From an uncultured Prochlorococcus sp. (lineage in GTDB: Bacteria > Cyanobacteriota > Cyanobacteriia > PCC-6307 > Cyanobiaceae), in NCBI GenBank assembly GCA_913048245.1, contig CAJWWR010000008.1:1-36105 (forward strand): a stretch of DNA of 36,105 bases. Reading direction: 5' to 3'. The notes beneath the pieces are model-generated. The model did no database searches, was not told the DNA's origin, and saw only the letters and a list, made by a program, of their open reading frames with translations. This document shows, in pieces, positions 35,314 through 36,105 of this stretch. The translations under genes were made by a program, and so were the position numbers. The stretch's first letter is position 1. Each line of letters starts with the position of its first letter.

Positions 35314-35589
35314 TTATAAATTAAATTTTTCTTTGGCAATTTCTTTGCAAAAATAAATTGCTCTGTCGTGATTGCCATTTTTATAAAATTCTTTAAGATA
35401 ACATTCGCAGGTTTCCTGAGCAAAACTCTCTTCATATTCAAGGCCAGCATTAATCATTTCGGCTTTTACGTTTTCTAAACAAAACAAATTTAATAATGAA
35501 TTATTATTATTTATTTCTGAATGAACTTTTATGTAAAAAAAATCATGCAATAAAAATGAACTATAAATTAATAAATGAATCGTTTTCAT
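35314..35589 (-). CDS. Small exported Cys-containing protein, unknown
   Basis: A 91-residue product with an N-terminal hydrophobic stretch (IHLLIYSSFLLHDFFYI, about 4-20) that could be a signal peptide or anchor, and a polar rest with four Cys (LFCLE, ETCECYL, YFCKE). The CECYL/CKE pattern resembles small picocyanobacterial proteins with paired disulphides, but I recognise no family. Translation could begin at this ATG or be shortened. It lies 24 bases upstream of the ABC exporter and 16 bases after the helicase gene. Confidence 0.6.
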   Translation of the reverse strand: MKTIHLLIYSSFLLHDFFYIKVHSEINNNNSLLNLFCLENVKAEMINAGLEYEESFAQETCECYLKEFYKNGNHDRAIYFCKEIAKEKFNL

Positions 35590-35605
35590 TCTCTTAAATA
35601 GTTAT

Positions 35606-36105
35606 CTAATATTTTATTTTGAGAGATCTAAGTTTGTTTTTAGTTTCTTTATTTAGATTTCTAGGTAAATCAACTAAACTAAATTCATTAAAAATTTGTA
35701 TTTTTCCTATTGATCTGCCATTTATATTCGTTGCCATACAAATTGATGAAATTATGTTTGGTATCTTTACATTATCAAATTTACCAAAATTAAATTTGAA
35801 GGTTTCAAATGTATTACTTTGACTATTAGATCTTCTGCTATTAATTTTTCCACGACTATTGTTTCTAGTATATCTATCTCTTTCGGTTGTATTTTGCTTG
35901 TAAATCCAAGACTCATCATCATTAATAAAGAAAGGCTTATTACCTAATGCTAGATTTATTGCGGCCATTGAAATATCAGAATCCTCCATAGAATATTTTA
36001 CTTTTAGTGTATCCATAATATCAGTCATCAAAGATCGATTATCTTCATTATTTTGATTAAATAAAGAACTTGTCTTGATATCTTTGGTTAATCTCTCCAT
36101 TCTTT
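35606..36105 (-). CDS. deaD: DEAD-box ATP-dependent RNA helicase, C-terminal part (5' end off window)
   Basis: The 165-codon fragment has no stop upstream, so the reading frame continues past 36105; the in-frame ATG at 36100 is internal rather than the start. It ends in a DbpA-type RNA-binding RRM domain: VKIPNIISSICMATNINGRSIGKIQIFNEFSLVDLP, matching the CsdA/DeaD pattern (GxIxxxxGIxxxxIGxIxIFxxxSxVDLP). Ahead of it is a basic Arg/Asn/Ser-rich linker (about residues 72-96). Only this end is visible; helicase motifs lie outside. It is the cold-shock type involved in ribosome assembly and mRNA unwinding. Confidence 0.88.
   Translation of the reverse strand, partial: RMERLTKDIKTSSLFNQNNEDNRSLMTDIMDTLKVKYSMEDSDISMAAINLALGNKPFFINDDESWIYKQNTTERDRYTRNNSRGKINSRRSNSQSNTFETFKFNFGKFDNVKIPNIISSICMATNINGRSIGKIQIFNEFSLVDLPRNLNKETKNKLRSLKIKY

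Overview
This window looks like core chromosome of a streamlined marine picocyanobacterium, most likely Prochlorococcus. The DNA is strongly A+T-rich and genes are packed end to end with gaps of a few bases. Cyanobacterial markers sit together: petH, a CyanoP-type psbP, sasA with a KaiB-like domain, opcA beside zwf, the GGPP synthase crtE, and a cyanobacterial-type tRNA-Glu. PetH lacks the CpcD-like phycobilisome-docking domain, which fits a lineage without phycobilisomes. I cannot assign a clade from sequence alone. I see no insertion sequence, prophage, CRISPR array or other sign of recent transfer.

Layout. 1-4.3 kb: a small membrane protein, a membrane HD phosphodiesterase of the PgpH (c-di-AMP) type, then folD, crtE and a DUF212 membrane protein. 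4.3-9.7 kb (minus strand): petH, then a tight zwf-opcA-cobB run combining ferredoxin-NADP reduction, oxidative pentose phosphate entry and corrinoid synthesis. 9.9-14 kb: a SRPBCC protein, tRNA-Glu, sasA, a CpcS/CpeS-like lyase homologue, an exported unknown and prs. 14-18 kb: malQ with a structured leader, a RodZ-like HTH membrane protein with a possible tiny upstream ORF, and an ABC1 kinase. 18-25.7 kb: an Orn/Lys/Arg decarboxylase-family enzyme plus cdsA, then rimI and a clpC-polyol dehydrogenase-hydrolase run on the minus strand. 25.8-31.3 kb (plus strand): lysA, diadenylate cyclase cdaA, uppS, bioB, trhO and an unknown. 31.3-36.1 kb: recR-lipA, psbP, an ABC exporter, a small exported Cys protein, and the C-terminal end of a DEAD-box RNA helicase cut by the window edge.

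Functional threads. The window carries both a c-di-AMP synthase (cdaA) and the matching type of degrading enzyme (PgpH-like HD protein), about 25 kb apart, and each departs from the textbook motif at one position. lysA, cdaA and uppS link peptidoglycan precursor, second messenger and undecaprenyl carrier synthesis. petH, zwf and opcA handle NADPH supply, and SasA is the output kinase of the Kai clock in cyanobacteria.

No obviously new multi-gene system is visible. The points most worth a second look are the c-di-AMP motif changes, the membrane-anchor-like N-terminus of PetH, and three intergenic inverted repeats (upstream of the SRPBCC gene, malQ and prs). No intergenic stretch exceeds 300 bases, and I found no convincing G+C-rich terminator hairpin anywhere.
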